Source: Bacillus sp. FJAT-18017 (GTDB lineage: Bacteria; Bacillota; Bacilli; Bacillales; Cytobacillaceae). Taken from it: a stretch of DNA of 64,000 nt. The notes under the pieces were generated by a model that was not told where the DNA came from, made no database searches, and saw only the letters and a program-made list of their open reading frames with translations. Within the stretch, counting starts at the first letter, position 1, and each line of letters opens with the position of its first letter. The translations under genes and the position numbers were made by a program. Positions 17,898 through 25,729 of the stretch are shown in pieces. The DNA is taken from assembly GCF_001278805.1 (NCBI RefSeq), contig NZ_CP012602.1, positions 4,989,501 through 5,053,500 on the forward strand, read 5' to 3'.

Positions 17898-18617
17898 ATG
17901 GGGTATGGATTTATTGTGGTTTATATAAGCATCATTCTCTTGGTGGTTGAATTGTGTACTGTCCTATTTGTGCTGACCGGCCTGGACAAACATATTGCCC
18001 GTTTTCAGGTTATATCAATATTAACAGGCACCGGCTTTACGACAGGTGAGTCGGAGTTGATTATTGCACATCCAATCCGAAGGCGGCTGGGTGCCTTTTT
18101 GATATTCTTCGGGGCCTTTTCACTTGCGGTTATTATCTCTGCAATAAGTGGAATTCTTCAGAAGAGCTTTCACTTCAAGGAAATTGGCATCGTTGCGGGT
18201 ATCCTGGCAGCCCTCTTGTTGATTGTCAAGCTTCCTTCGGTGCAAAAAAAGCTTTCTGATAAAATCCACAAAGAGCTGGAGGAGGATTTCAGCCTCGAGG
18301 AGCTGCCTATCAAGGACGTTTTTTTGCATAAGGAAGATGATTTCTTTGCGGATATTCATATTCATGAGGAATCAGGTTTTATCGGGAAGACGTTAAAAGA
18401 TCAAATTAAAGAAGAGGACGACATTAATGTTCTTTTTATCAGGAGAGGCGATGTCATTCTCCGCCATAAACGTTATGAGGAAAAAATCCAGGCAGGTGAC
18501 CAGCTCCTCCTTTATGGAGATAAAAACTTCCTCGAAGATTTTTTTGCTGATGAAATCGAAGCTCAAAAGAAAATGAAAAAGGAAAAAATTGAGACCCACA
18601 CCAATAGCCAGAGATAA
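17898..18617 (+). CDS. Membrane protein with C-terminal TrkA-C (RCK_C) domain
   Basis: A 239-residue protein. The N-terminal half has about three helices (YGFIVVYISIILLVVELCTVLFVL, LGAFLIFFGAFSLAVIISAISGIL, GIVAGILAALLLIVKL). Between helices 1 and 2 lies ILTGTGFTTGESELI, which resembles the selectivity-loop signature of Trk/Ktr-type K+ transporters. The C-terminal half, from about residue 140, is a TrkA-C ligand domain (GFIGKTLKDQIKEEDDINVLFIRRG...IQAGDQLLLYG). ATG 17898 follows AATGGGGGA; the longer frame overlaps the previous terminator. A role in cation flux gated by a small ligand is inferred; the family is poorly characterised. Confidence 0.72.
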   Translation: MGYGFIVVYISIILLVVELCTVLFVLTGLDKHIARFQVISILTGTGFTTGESELIIAHPIRRRLGAFLIFFGAFSLAVIISAISGILQKSFHFKEIGIVAGILAALLLIVKLPSVQKKLSDKIHKELEEDFSLEELPIKDVFLHKEDDFFADIHIHEESGFIGKTLKDQIKEEDDINVLFIRRGDVILRHKRYEEKIQAGDQLLLYGDKNFLEDFFADEIEAQKKMKKEKIETHTNSQR

Positions 18618-18647
18618 GAAAAAGCCCTTCATTTAGGTGAGGGGCTT
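18616..18647 (-). terminator. Terminator of liaFSR
   Basis: On the minus strand AAGCCCCTC and GAAGGGCTT form the stem, followed by TTTTCTT. It lies 40 bases after the liaR stop. Confidence 0.75.
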
Positions 18648-18687
18648 AGTCATAATAGCAGTTACCCTAAAAGATAAGAAATAATTA

Positions 18688-19320
18688 CTATTTAGTCAAA
18701 TTGTGCTTGAATGCGTAAATGACAGCCTGGGTCCGGTCCTGGACCTGTAGCTTGGATAGGATGTTGCTAACATGCGTTTTGACGGTTTTCAGGGCAATGA
18801 ACAGCTCGTCGGCAATTTCCTGGTTCGCTTTGCCTTCAGTCATCAGAAGGAGAATTTCCATTTCACGCTCTGTCAGTTCCTCATGGGGAAGGATTTCTTT
18901 CTTCTGCCGCATTTTCATCATCATTTTTCCGGTGACTTCCGGTTCAAGAATTGACTGCCCCTTGTATGTAGAACGGACTGCGTTTGCTATTTCGCTTGCC
19001 TTTGAAGTTTTCAACATATAGCTCGTCGCCCCTGCCTCGAGAGCTGGGTAGACCTTTTCATCGTCAAGAAAACTTGTCACAATGATGATTTTCGCATCGG
19101 GCCATTGCTCGATAATTTGTCTTGTCGCCTCAATCCCGTCCATCTCTTTCATAACAAGGTCCATGAGGATGATATCCGGCCTTAAGCTGAGAGCGAGTTC
19201 TACGCCTTTTTTCCCATTATCAGCCTCGCCGATCACCTCGATGTCAGGCTGCGCCGAAAGGTAGGATGAAACACCGATCCGCACCATTTCATGGTCATCC
19301 ACAAACACTACCTTAATCAT
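18688..19320 (-). CDS. liaR: Response regulator LiaR
   Basis: A 210-residue NarL/LuxR-type response regulator. The receiver domain has the acidic pair in FVDDHEMVR, the phospho-acceptor Asp in [13 protein letters not shown] (near residue 54) and Lys in [11 protein letters not shown]. The C-terminal LuxR helix-turn-helix is [40 protein letters not shown]. The order liaF-liaS-liaR upstream identifies it as LiaR of the cell-wall-antibiotic stress system. ATG 19320 overlaps the end of liaS by 8 bases (translational coupling). The target in B. subtilis is the liaIH promoter. Confidence 0.93.
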   Translation of the reverse strand: MIKVVFVDDHEMVRIGVSSYLSAQPDIEVIGEADNGKKGVELALSLRPDIILMDLVMKEMDGIEATRQIIEQWPDAKIIIVTSFLDDEKVYPALEAGATSYMLKTSKASEIANAVRSTYKGQSILEPEVTGKMMMKMRQKKEILPHEELTEREMEILLLMTEGKANQEIADELFIALKTVKTHVSNILSKLQVQDRTQAVIYAFKHNLTK

Positions 19321-20356
19321 TTTCCCCATCCCCATTCGAGACAGCCGGTACCTTTACTTCAAGCCGCGTCCCTTTATTTTTTACAGAAACAATCTTCAAT
19401 GTGCCGCCAATTTCAAGTGCTCTTTCATGCATATTTTGCATGCCATATGAGCCTGCCTTCCTGTCTTCTTCATCAAAACCAACTCCATCATCGGTTACAC
19501 GAAGAATGATTAAACCGTCGCGTTTGACTAACAGGACACTCAAGGTAGTTGCCTTTGCATGACGCAGCGTGTTCGAGACAGATTCCTGAAGGACCCTGAA
19601 CAAGTGGTCCTCGACCCCTTTATCCATTTGGAAGTCTTCTGCCTTCCAATTAATGTTGATTGTAACCTTTTGGGCCAATTCACTCATCAGTTCAGCTATG
19701 CCTTCTTGAAGCGTCTTACCCTTTAACGCAGCCGGCCTCAAGTGAAGGAGGAGTGCACGCATTTCAATTTGCGACTGGTGAATCATTCCCTCTACCAGCT
19801 TTAACTGTTGAGCTTCCGGTTCTTTCTCCGGCATTGTCTCTGTTATCGCCGACATTAGCATCGAGGCAGCAAAAAGCTGCTGGCTGACCGAGTCATGCAG
19901 CTCGCGGGCGAGCCGATTGCGCTCCTGTGAAATAATTTCCTGGATTCTCGTTTCCTGGACTTCCGCCTTTTCTGTCGCAAGCCGCTGGGATATTTTCGCT
20001 TTTTCCGTCAGCTGGCGATTGAGGTGTCCAATCTGCGCCTGAATTTGCTTCATTTCGTACAGCGAGCTCTCCGCCCTCTGTTCGGCATAATGGCCTTCCT
20101 CGATTTGGCGGAGCGACTGCTCAACCAAAGCAAACTGAGACCTCCAATATTGGCCGGAAACAAACCCGCCGACAATTCCCAGGACACCCCCGAACAGAGG
20201 AGTAAAGATGAGGAATGGAATACCCAGAATATGTGTTGTCCATAACGAAGACCATTTATCGAGCGGATAAACGGCAAAAAACGCCGCCGTGCTGGCCACT
20301 GTTAGAAGAAAGGCAAAACCGAGGCTCCATAGGACCTGACGTTGAATTGCGCTCAT
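19313..20356 (-). CDS. liaS: Sensor histidine kinase LiaS
   Basis: A 347-residue intramembrane-sensing kinase. Two N-terminal helices (residues 9-30 and 43-68) have a short extracellular loop between them. A HAMP-like coiled coil follows, then HisKA_3 with the phospho-His in [20 protein letters not shown], and HATPase_c ([12 protein letters not shown]..., [26 protein letters not shown]). LiaS is held inactive by LiaF and activated by cell-wall antibiotics such as bacitracin or nisin (established knowledge). It overlaps liaF by 4 bases and liaR by 8, so the three genes are one unit. Confidence 0.93.
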   Translation of the reverse strand: MSAIQRQVLWSLGFAFLLTVASTAAFFAVYPLDKWSSLWTTHILGIPFLIFTPLFGGVLGIVGGFVSGQYWRSQFALVEQSLRQIEEGHYAEQRAESSLYEMKQIQAQIGHLNRQLTEKAKISQRLATEKAEVQETRIQEIISQERNRLARELHDSVSQQLFAASMLMSAITETMPEKEPEAQQLKLVEGMIHQSQIEMRALLLHLRPAALKGKTLQEGIAELMSELAQKVTININWKAEDFQMDKGVEDHLFRVLQESVSNTLRHAKATTLSVLLVKRDGLIILRVTDDGVGFDEEDRKAGSYGMQNMHERALEIGGTLKIVSVKNKGTRLEVKVPAVSNGDGEND

Positions 20357-21090
20357 ATCCTGGCCACCTCTAGGTTCCCGACAACTAGTGAAGTAAAAAT
20401 CTTCACTTTCTGGCTCGCGATATCGTAATCCCCCGTTTTCATGTGAAGAACCTGATTAAACACTTTTGGTTCCTCATGTTCAAACACTGTCGTTGAGCCG
20501 GCAACCACAGAATGATGGACGCTGACTTCAAGCTCATAAGGCACCAGGATTCGGACATTGCCAATAATATTGCGGACAAAAATCACTGATTCCCCTTTTG
20601 GCAGCAGAGTATAACTTAAATCAATCACAGTGTCGCCAATTCCCGTTTGGATATTGATGTCGTTCCAGTCATATACCCCGCCAGGAGTCTTTTGTGATGC
20701 AAATATGACATTCTCGAGGAGCGGCTGTGTCCGGATGAGGGGTCTGCCGGGTTCAGGATTATCAGCGGGCAGATTGATGTCGGGCTTTATTTGTTTTGGC
20801 GTTTTTTTGGATTGAATAAACTGGGTGAGCACAAATAGCAGCAACGCAATCAGGATAAGCTTAAAGGTCATCATATTAATAATGCTCGTGACCAGAATGA
20901 TAATTCCAACCCAGAAAATAAGCCTCCAGAACTTCGAGTGCCGTTTTTTCCTTCCCATATAAATCATTGCACCAGAGAGGAAGATAGCAAATAACAGCCC
21001 GCTATTAAAAAAGGCAATTTCCAAAAGAAGCACAATCGCTCCAGCAATGATTAGCCAGCCCATATAATCCCCTGTCATTTTTCTATCCAT
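20353..21090 (-). CDS. liaF: LiaF, negative regulator of LiaRS
   Basis: A 245-residue protein with four N-terminal helices (residues 10-90) and a soluble C-terminal beta-strand domain of the LiaF/VraT type (IQTGIGDTVIDLSYTLLPKG, FVRNIIGNVRILVPYELEV). It inhibits LiaS in the absence of envelope stress. GGGAGGAAGC lies before the ATG. First gene of liaFSR here. In B. subtilis it is part of liaIHGFSR; here liaG is missing and liaIH is separated by a terminator. Confidence 0.92.
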   Translation of the reverse strand: MDRKMTGDYMGWLIIAGAIVLLLEIAFFNSGLLFAIFLSGAMIYMGRKKRHSKFWRLIFWVGIIILVTSIINMMTFKLILIALLLFVLTQFIQSKKTPKQIKPDINLPADNPEPGRPLIRTQPLLENVIFASQKTPGGVYDWNDINIQTGIGDTVIDLSYTLLPKGESVIFVRNIIGNVRILVPYELEVSVHHSVVAGSTTVFEHEEPKVFNQVLHMKTGDYDIASQKVKIFTSLVVGNLEVARI

Positions 21091-21357
21091 CTTGCTTCCT
21101 CCCCACAGGTGTACAGTCTATAGTGAATTCACCAAATTACTTCGGTGAGAGCTTTTTTAAATTTAGTTATGGGCGATTAGCTTTCCATATGGTCCAATTC
21201 AAGAATATCATTCCCAAGGTTTTTCAGGAAGGGACAGGTTAAAACTTTGTTCCTCTCTCTGTAACCTTTTGACAAAATACTGCAACTCTATTTCCGCAGT
21301 GAAAAATTGAAGGGCGGACTCGTTCGAAATACGATTTCCGCACACTGGTTTGATTTG

Positions 21358-21390
21358 CCAAAAGGAGACCCCTTCTCCAGGGTCCCCCTC
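21358..21390 (-). terminator. Terminator between liaIH and liaFSR
   Basis: On the minus strand, GGGGGACCC and GGGGTCTCC pair with small imperfections, followed by TTTTGG. It lies directly after the liaH stop, so most liaIH transcripts should end before liaF. The rest of the 21091-21357 gap holds no gene; a CACCGAA/TTTGGTG imperfect dyad at about 21137-21154 lies just upstream of liaF. Confidence 0.65.
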
Positions 21391-21399
21391 TTACCATCC

Positions 21400-22041
21400 T
21401 TACTGAGCGTCCTTTATTTCCTTGTTCTTTATATCTTTTTCAAGCTGGGCAATTCTGGCATCAATTGTATTGCGGAAATACGAGCTATTGACTTCATGCT
21501 CCAAATTATCAAGGTATGATTCAATTTCCCTGAATTTGTTCGCCGATTTAATTTCGCCTGTATCAACGACCTGATTAATTCGATGAGTGGCGCGGCTCAT
21601 ATTTTCCCGTCCCATTAATTCCAGGCGGCGCAGGTTCATATCTTTCAATTTGTGCTTCATTTCCTCATACTTTGCCTCAAGCTCATTCAACTGGCGGCCG
21701 GCAAGGGCAATTGCTTCTTCCAGGCGTACAGCCCGCTCCGTATATTGGATCTGTTCACGGTTAGCAAATTCGTAAAGTTCCTGTTCGCCTGCCAGGTTGG
21801 CTACATCTGCCTGAGACGAGCGTTTTTCCGCCATTTCCTTAGCAAGGTGATACTCGCGAGTGAATTCTTCCTTCAATGCATGCTGGCGTTCTACCAGCTT
21901 CCGGACTTTTTCAGTTTCCTTTTCACACTGGCGCAGGTACTCGTTCAGCATCGCAACCGGATTCTGCCTTTCCTTTTGGTCCAATGCTTCATGAAGGTCT
22001 GCCATTACAGTGTTTTTAAGCTTTGTAAATAAGTTAGCCAT
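21400..22041 (-). CDS. liaH: PspA/IM30 family phage-shock protein LiaH
   Basis: A 213-residue, almost entirely alpha-helical coiled-coil protein of the PspA/Vipp1/IM30 family. It begins FTKLKNTVMADLHEALDQKE and has long heptad-rich helices without membrane segments. LiaH forms large ring-like oligomers that protect the membrane under envelope stress, docking through LiaI (established knowledge). AAAGGAGAGAG lies upstream. It follows liaI by 18 bases and precedes liaFSR, which fixes the identity. Confidence 0.93.
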   Translation of the reverse strand: MANLFTKLKNTVMADLHEALDQKERQNPVAMLNEYLRQCEKETEKVRKLVERQHALKEEFTREYHLAKEMAEKRSSQADVANLAGEQELYEFANREQIQYTERAVRLEEAIALAGRQLNELEAKYEEMKHKLKDMNLRRLELMGRENMSRATHRINQVVDTGEIKSANKFREIESYLDNLEHEVNSSYFRNTIDARIAQLEKDIKNKEIKDAQ

Positions 22042-22059
22042 TTCGACTCTCTCCTTTAA

Positions 22060-22422
22060 TTAGTAATTTTTGTTTAGTTCGTTCCATTGCCTTTCAAAGT
22101 TAACGAATGGATCGCCCGCTTCTGCTTTTACTGGCTCAGCATACTTTGTGCCGTTCCAGTGTTTGTACACAAGGTACAACACATAAGCAGCCGCTACACC
22201 AAAGATGGCCGGGGCATTGCTTGCGGCAATTGATAAAACAATCAAGCCGATGATTCCCAGCCCGATTTTCCCCATTGTGGAATCCGTTTTGAGGAATTGT
22301 TTAATGACGAAGTACAGGATTGCCAGGCTGACCGCCATCCCTGCAATCGGCCCAATGGTTGACAGCAATACAATCGCCGCTATCCCTCCAGCAACAAGTA
22401 ACCCGAATTTTTTCATGTTCAT
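22060..22422 (-). CDS. liaI: LiaI-like membrane anchor
   Basis: About 120 residues with three to four hydrophobic helices (FGLLVAGGIAAIVLLSTIG, AGMAVSLAILYFVIKQFL, IGLGIIGLIVLSIAASNAPAIFGVAAAYVLYLVY) and a short charged C-terminal tail (DPFVNFERQWNELNKNY). It sits directly before liaH as liaI does in B. subtilis, where it recruits LiaH to the membrane. The B. subtilis protein has fewer helices, so this may be the broader LiaI/Lmo0954-like type. AGGAGAGG precedes two close ATGs (22422 and 22416); the first is given. Confidence 0.78.
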   Translation of the reverse strand: MNMKKFGLLVAGGIAAIVLLSTIGPIAGMAVSLAILYFVIKQFLKTDSTMGKIGLGIIGLIVLSIAASNAPAIFGVAAAYVLYLVYKHWNGTKYAEPVKAEAGDPFVNFERQWNELNKNY

Positions 22423-22540
22423 TTCCTCTCCTTTCATGTCTCTATCTTAGCTCTATCGCAGATTTCCCATAACGAACCCTAGCCAGATTTTGAACTAAGA
22501 CTTGAGGCTGAGGACATGCAGGACCTACGGATTTTTTCCA

Positions 22541-22572
22541 TAAAAAAGCACCCGTCGAATTCGAAGGGTGCC
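22541..22572 (-). terminator. Orphan terminator on the minus strand
   Basis: On the minus strand, GGCACCC pairs with GGGTGC around a 12-base loop, followed by TTTTTTAT. No recognised gene lies upstream on that strand (22573-22840), although an open stretch without a start codon is present. It may end a small RNA or an unrecognised short transcript. The rest of the 22423-22840 gap holds only the expected promoter regions. Confidence 0.55.
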
Positions 22573-22840
22573 AGCAGTAAGTCTAATTTTGATATGAGGA
22601 TTTACTGGGTCGCACAGCCCCATAGCAGACCCAATATGCGAAAAGCTTCGCTTCAGGATGTTGCTCGTAACCTGGTGATTGTCAAACCATGGCCCCCACC
22701 AAACTAATGGTGTTTTTCACAAAAATATCACGATTACGATTATTCTTTTCACCATCAGGGAAACAGTTAAGCAGGCGCACTAGAATGAAAAACCAGGCCA
22801 AGTTCACACTATACAACAGAGGTACACAGGAGGCGTATCA

Positions 22841-23266
22841 ATGGAAAACTTTGAAAACCTGTCATGGTTGGAACTTATCATACTCATACTCGCCAGCTAT
22901 CGGCTTACACACTTGATTGTTTTTGACAAAATTACAGAGTTTCTCCGCAAGCCGTTTATGAAAAAAAAGCGAATCGAAACCGCTCATGGGAGCGAAGTCA
23001 AAAACGTTCCAAAAAATATGTTCGGCTATTTGCTTAACTGTTACTGGTGCGCGGGGATTTGGAGCGCTATTTTTTTCGGAGGAGCTTATCTTTTGTTTCC
23101 GGATTTTGCACTTATCATTGCGTTTGTATTCGCGATTGCAGGCGGCCAATCCATCATTGAAACATTCGTTGGGGTAAATATAAAGAAGGTTGCCTATTAT
23201 TCGGCACTTGAGCACGCCAACAAAGATGTCCCTGCATCACCGCCAAAAGAAAATCCAAAGGGATAG
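22841..23266 (+). CDS. DUF1360 family membrane protein
   Basis: 141 residues with an N-terminal helix (LELIILILASYRLTHLIVFD) and two central helices flanking the motif GYLLNCYWCAGIWSA. The ASYRLTHL...LNCYWCAGIW pattern identifies the DUF1360 family of Bacillus, often linked to sporulation, with no known biochemical role. The two cysteines of CYWC could bind metal or form a disulfide. AGGAGG lies 8 bases upstream of the ATG. Single gene with a strong terminator. Confidence 0.8.
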   Translation: MENFENLSWLELIILILASYRLTHLIVFDKITEFLRKPFMKKKRIETAHGSEVKNVPKNMFGYLLNCYWCAGIWSAIFFGGAYLLFPDFALIIAFVFAIAGGQSIIETFVGVNIKKVAYYSALEHANKDVPASPPKENPKG

Positions 23267-23271
23267 AAGAA

Positions 23272-23306
23272 ACGGGATTCCACCGGCAGGCGGGAATCCC
23301 GTTTTG
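23272..23306 (+). terminator. Terminator of the DUF1360 gene
   Basis: ACGGGATTCC (23272-23281) pairs perfectly with GGAATCCCGT (23293-23302), followed by TTTTGCTTT. Confidence 0.9.
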
Positions 23307-23335
23307 CTTTAACATAATTTTTTACCCTTTTCCTA

Positions 23336-24070
23336 TCAGTCCGTCTCCATTTTTATCAAATCCCAGGAGGATACAATGCCTACCGGTTCTTCTTTATGGG
23401 AGCCGTTCTCGGTTATGATAACTGCCTCTAGCTTGTTTTCGCTCTCCGTACGTGACTCATACAAATCTTCTAATTCAAATATATTCATATCCTTTGATAC
23501 GATTTTAACTGTATTAGTCTTTTCATACTCTTGGACATCAGCAATTTTTTGTCCGGAAAGATCAATGGATGCCTCCCTCAGTCTACTTGAAAAAAACTTG
23601 CGCAGTCCGCTCTCGGTTATCAAGAATTTGAATTGGTTCCCATCATATACCGGGTATTGAGTATACTCATATTTGTCCATCTCCAGGATGGCCTCACTTA
23701 CATCATCGTCTGCTTGAAAGGTCTTTACCGGCTTTGAAGCAACAGTCAAAATTGATGGCGGAACTGACATAAATTCAGCAATGCTCTCAATTTGCTCAAC
23801 AACCTCTGTATGAGGCTCGGCAATATAGAAATTTTTTCGGCTCTTCTCATGTACAAGTGCGTTACGGAGCCGGGCATAGCTTTTCAAATCCTCAAAATAG
23901 CGTCTGATTGGTGCATGGCGGTTTTTCACTTTATGGAGAAGCTCAACAAAATGGTCTGTATCACCATTGTTCCCAAGCTTTTTCAATTCTGTGTGAATCT
24001 GATTGAACGCAATTTCAAAGCGTTCCGATTTTTCTCTTTGGCGTTTTATCTCGTTTTTTTCGTTAGCCAT
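23336..24070 (-). CDS. CBS-domain protein
   Basis: 244 residues. The N-terminal 100 residues are helical and charged (FELLHKVKNRHAPIRRYFEDLKSYARLRNALVHEK). The C-terminal part has a pair of CBS motifs: TFQADDDVSEAILEMDKYEYTQYPVYDGNQFKFLIT (near residue 118) and a second ending GIVSSWDLIKME. CBS pairs bind adenosyl ligands such as AMP, ATP or c-di-AMP and act as regulatory modules. The RLRNALVH segment resembles HEPN-like or DUF-type N-terminal domains. The ATG at 24070 follows AGGAGG at 6 bases. No operon partner. Confidence 0.75.
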   Translation of the reverse strand: MANEKNEIKRQREKSERFEIAFNQIHTELKKLGNNGDTDHFVELLHKVKNRHAPIRRYFEDLKSYARLRNALVHEKSRKNFYIAEPHTEVVEQIESIAEFMSVPPSILTVASKPVKTFQADDDVSEAILEMDKYEYTQYPVYDGNQFKFLITESGLRKFFSSRLREASIDLSGQKIADVQEYEKTNTVKIVSKDMNIFELEDLYESRTESENKLEAVIITENGSHKEEPVGIVSSWDLIKMETD

Positions 24071-24191
24071 AGGCTGCCTCCTCAAAATTTTCTCACCCCC
24101 TCCTTATTTACCATTCTTGTTAAAGATCTGAAACATAGAGGATGTTTCCAGCCCATGTCTCCCATATAAAGACAAATTGAGCTGCACCCAA

Positions 24192-24318
24192 TCTCGAAGT
24201 GTCATACATCCATAAGTTCGATGAATGACAAAACAACTTGGTTTTAAACCCGAAATGTCATTCATAAGCCCAGTGAATGACAAAACAACCTGGTTTTGAT
24301 CTCGAAGTGTCATTGATA
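24192..24318. repeat. Two and a half imperfect tandem copies of a ~52-57-bp unit
   Basis: Units start at about 24192, 24250 and 24301 with the theme TCGAAGTGTCAT. Each full unit contains an inverted repeat (TGTCATTCA...TGAATGACA in unit 2) and ends AAAACAACYTGGTTTT. The cluster fills the gap between the CBS gene and the terminator of the PLP-enzyme gene. It can fold into successive hairpins; it is not protein-coding. Confidence 0.75.
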
Positions 24319-24351
24319 ATAAAAATAGCACCAGGCATAAATGCCCGGCGC
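24318..24351 (-). terminator. Terminator of the PLP-enzyme gene
   Basis: On the minus strand, GCGCCGGGCAT pairs with ATGCCTGGTGC (G-U pairs included), followed by TATTTTTATT, about 12 bases after the stop at 24364. Confidence 0.8.
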
Positions 24352-24363
24352 ATAAGACGAATA

Positions 24364-25509
24364 CTAGTTCTTTGATTCACTTATCGCTTTCTCAAACTGG
24401 CCAATAATGTCATCGGCATGTTCGATGCCAACAGAGATTCGGACAACCTGACGATTTATACCTAGTGCAGCTCGTGCTTCCGGTGAGAGCGCCCGGTGCG
24501 AGGTAACTTCCGGGTGGGAAACGGTTGTTTCCACTCCTGCGAGAGTTGGAGCTATTTTAATCCAGGACAAAGCACGGAAGAACTTGTTCATATCGGCCTG
24601 TTCCGACAGTTCGATTGTGACCATTGCCCCAAAGCCGTCCTCTCCACCGTATTCAAATGGATAATAGACACTTTTAACGCCAGAATTCCCTTTAAGAGCG
24701 AGTGCAAGCTTGCGGGCGCTCGCCGATTGTGCCCTCATCCTTAGCGCTAACGTCTTAAGGCCGCGGACCGTGAGCCACGCTTCAAATGGGCTTAAATTGG
24801 AGCCGAGATTGGAAATTTTCCCGCTTGCCCTGGCTATCAAATCCTCCCTGCCCACAATGACACCAGAGGTAACATCGCTGTGCCCGCCAATGTACTTTGT
24901 CGAGCTATGGACAACCATATCCGCACCAAGCTCATAGGGGCGAACATGAAGCGGTGTTGCAAACGTATTGTCAACCAGTGTCAGCAATTGTTGCTTCCTG
25001 GCCAACTCAATAACCGCACTTAGGTCCTCAACCCGCAGCAGCGGATTGGTAATCGATTCTGTATAGAGAAGACGGGTGTTCCCCCGAATCTCTTTTTTAA
25101 CCTGGGATAAATCTGTAAATGAAACAAAGCTCGTCTCGATGCCAAAGTCGTTTAGTTCATCCTTTAGCATATGATAACTTCCGCCATACAGGTCATCAGC
25201 GGCAATAATATGGTCGCCTGCCTTTACGGCTGCGAGAATTCCGGCAAGGATAGCCGCCAGCCCGGAGGAAGCAGCTGCACCCGCCGGCGCACCTTCTAGC
25301 CTGGCTGCAGCTTTACCAAGCTCGTCCGTGTTCGGGTTGCCTGTACGTGAATACAAGTATCGTCCATTCCCTTGGTAAAAGCCTTCTAGCTCGTCAAGGT
25401 CCTTAAAGGTGAATGCGGACGTCTGGTAAATCGGCGTCACCTTGCTGGCAATCTCTTTGTTCTCCTTTTTGTCACCATGTAATACTCTTGTCTCAAACTC
25501 ATTTGCCAT
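24364..25509 (-). CDS. Cys/Met-metabolism PLP enzyme (gamma-lyase/synthase family)
   Basis: A 381-residue cytoplasmic enzyme. The PLP lysine is in VVHSSTKYIGGHSDVTSG near residue 200. Other family motifs are YSRTGNPNTDELGKAAARLE (residues 54-73) and DNTFATPLHVRPYELGAD. The family includes cystathionine gamma-lyase and synthase and methionine gamma-lyase; the sequence does not settle which. ATG 25509 follows AGAAGGTG; the GTG 9 bases upstream overlaps that site. No S-box or T-box leader is visible upstream and no sulfur genes are adjacent, so catabolic thiol or amino-acid use is as likely as methionine synthesis. Confidence 0.85.
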   Translation of the reverse strand: MANEFETRVLHGDKKENKEIASKVTPIYQTSAFTFKDLDELEGFYQGNGRYLYSRTGNPNTDELGKAAARLEGAPAGAAASSGLAAILAGILAAVKAGDHIIAADDLYGGSYHMLKDELNDFGIETSFVSFTDLSQVKKEIRGNTRLLYTESITNPLLRVEDLSAVIELARKQQLLTLVDNTFATPLHVRPYELGADMVVHSSTKYIGGHSDVTSGVIVGREDLIARASGKISNLGSNLSPFEAWLTVRGLKTLALRMRAQSASARKLALALKGNSGVKSVYYPFEYGGEDGFGAMVTIELSEQADMNKFFRALSWIKIAPTLAGVETTVSHPEVTSHRALSPEARAALGINRQVVRISVGIEHADDIIGQFEKAISESKN

Positions 25510-25729
25510 TTTTGACACCTTCTTCTGTAATCTTCCCTTATGAGGTGGAGTATATCAATCCATGCTTCATCCGTCAACGATCCATGTCACAAAACCTCAC
25601 ACAGAAAATTAAATTACCCTAATACGAAAATGACATTATTACCCTAGTTAAGCACAAAATATTGGATTCATTTACCTAAGTTAGGGAACTATAAAGTAGA
25701 TAACCAACCGAGGAAAAAGGAGGACCACA

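Noticed and set aside
22516..22707. 63-residue plus-strand frame upstream of the DUF1360 gene
   Set aside because: It runs through the orphan minus-strand hairpin and has no convincing start site. The apparent proline-rich sequence is likely chance.
24104..24331. 75-residue minus-strand frame in the 24.2-kb gap
   Set aside because: It lies wholly within the tandem repeats and the neighbouring terminator; no ribosome site.
24364..25509. S-box or T-box riboswitch upstream of the sulfur-type PLP enzyme
   Set aside because: No conserved S-box or T-box core (for example TGGAACCGCG-like or stacked K-turn features) was seen in 25510-25729.
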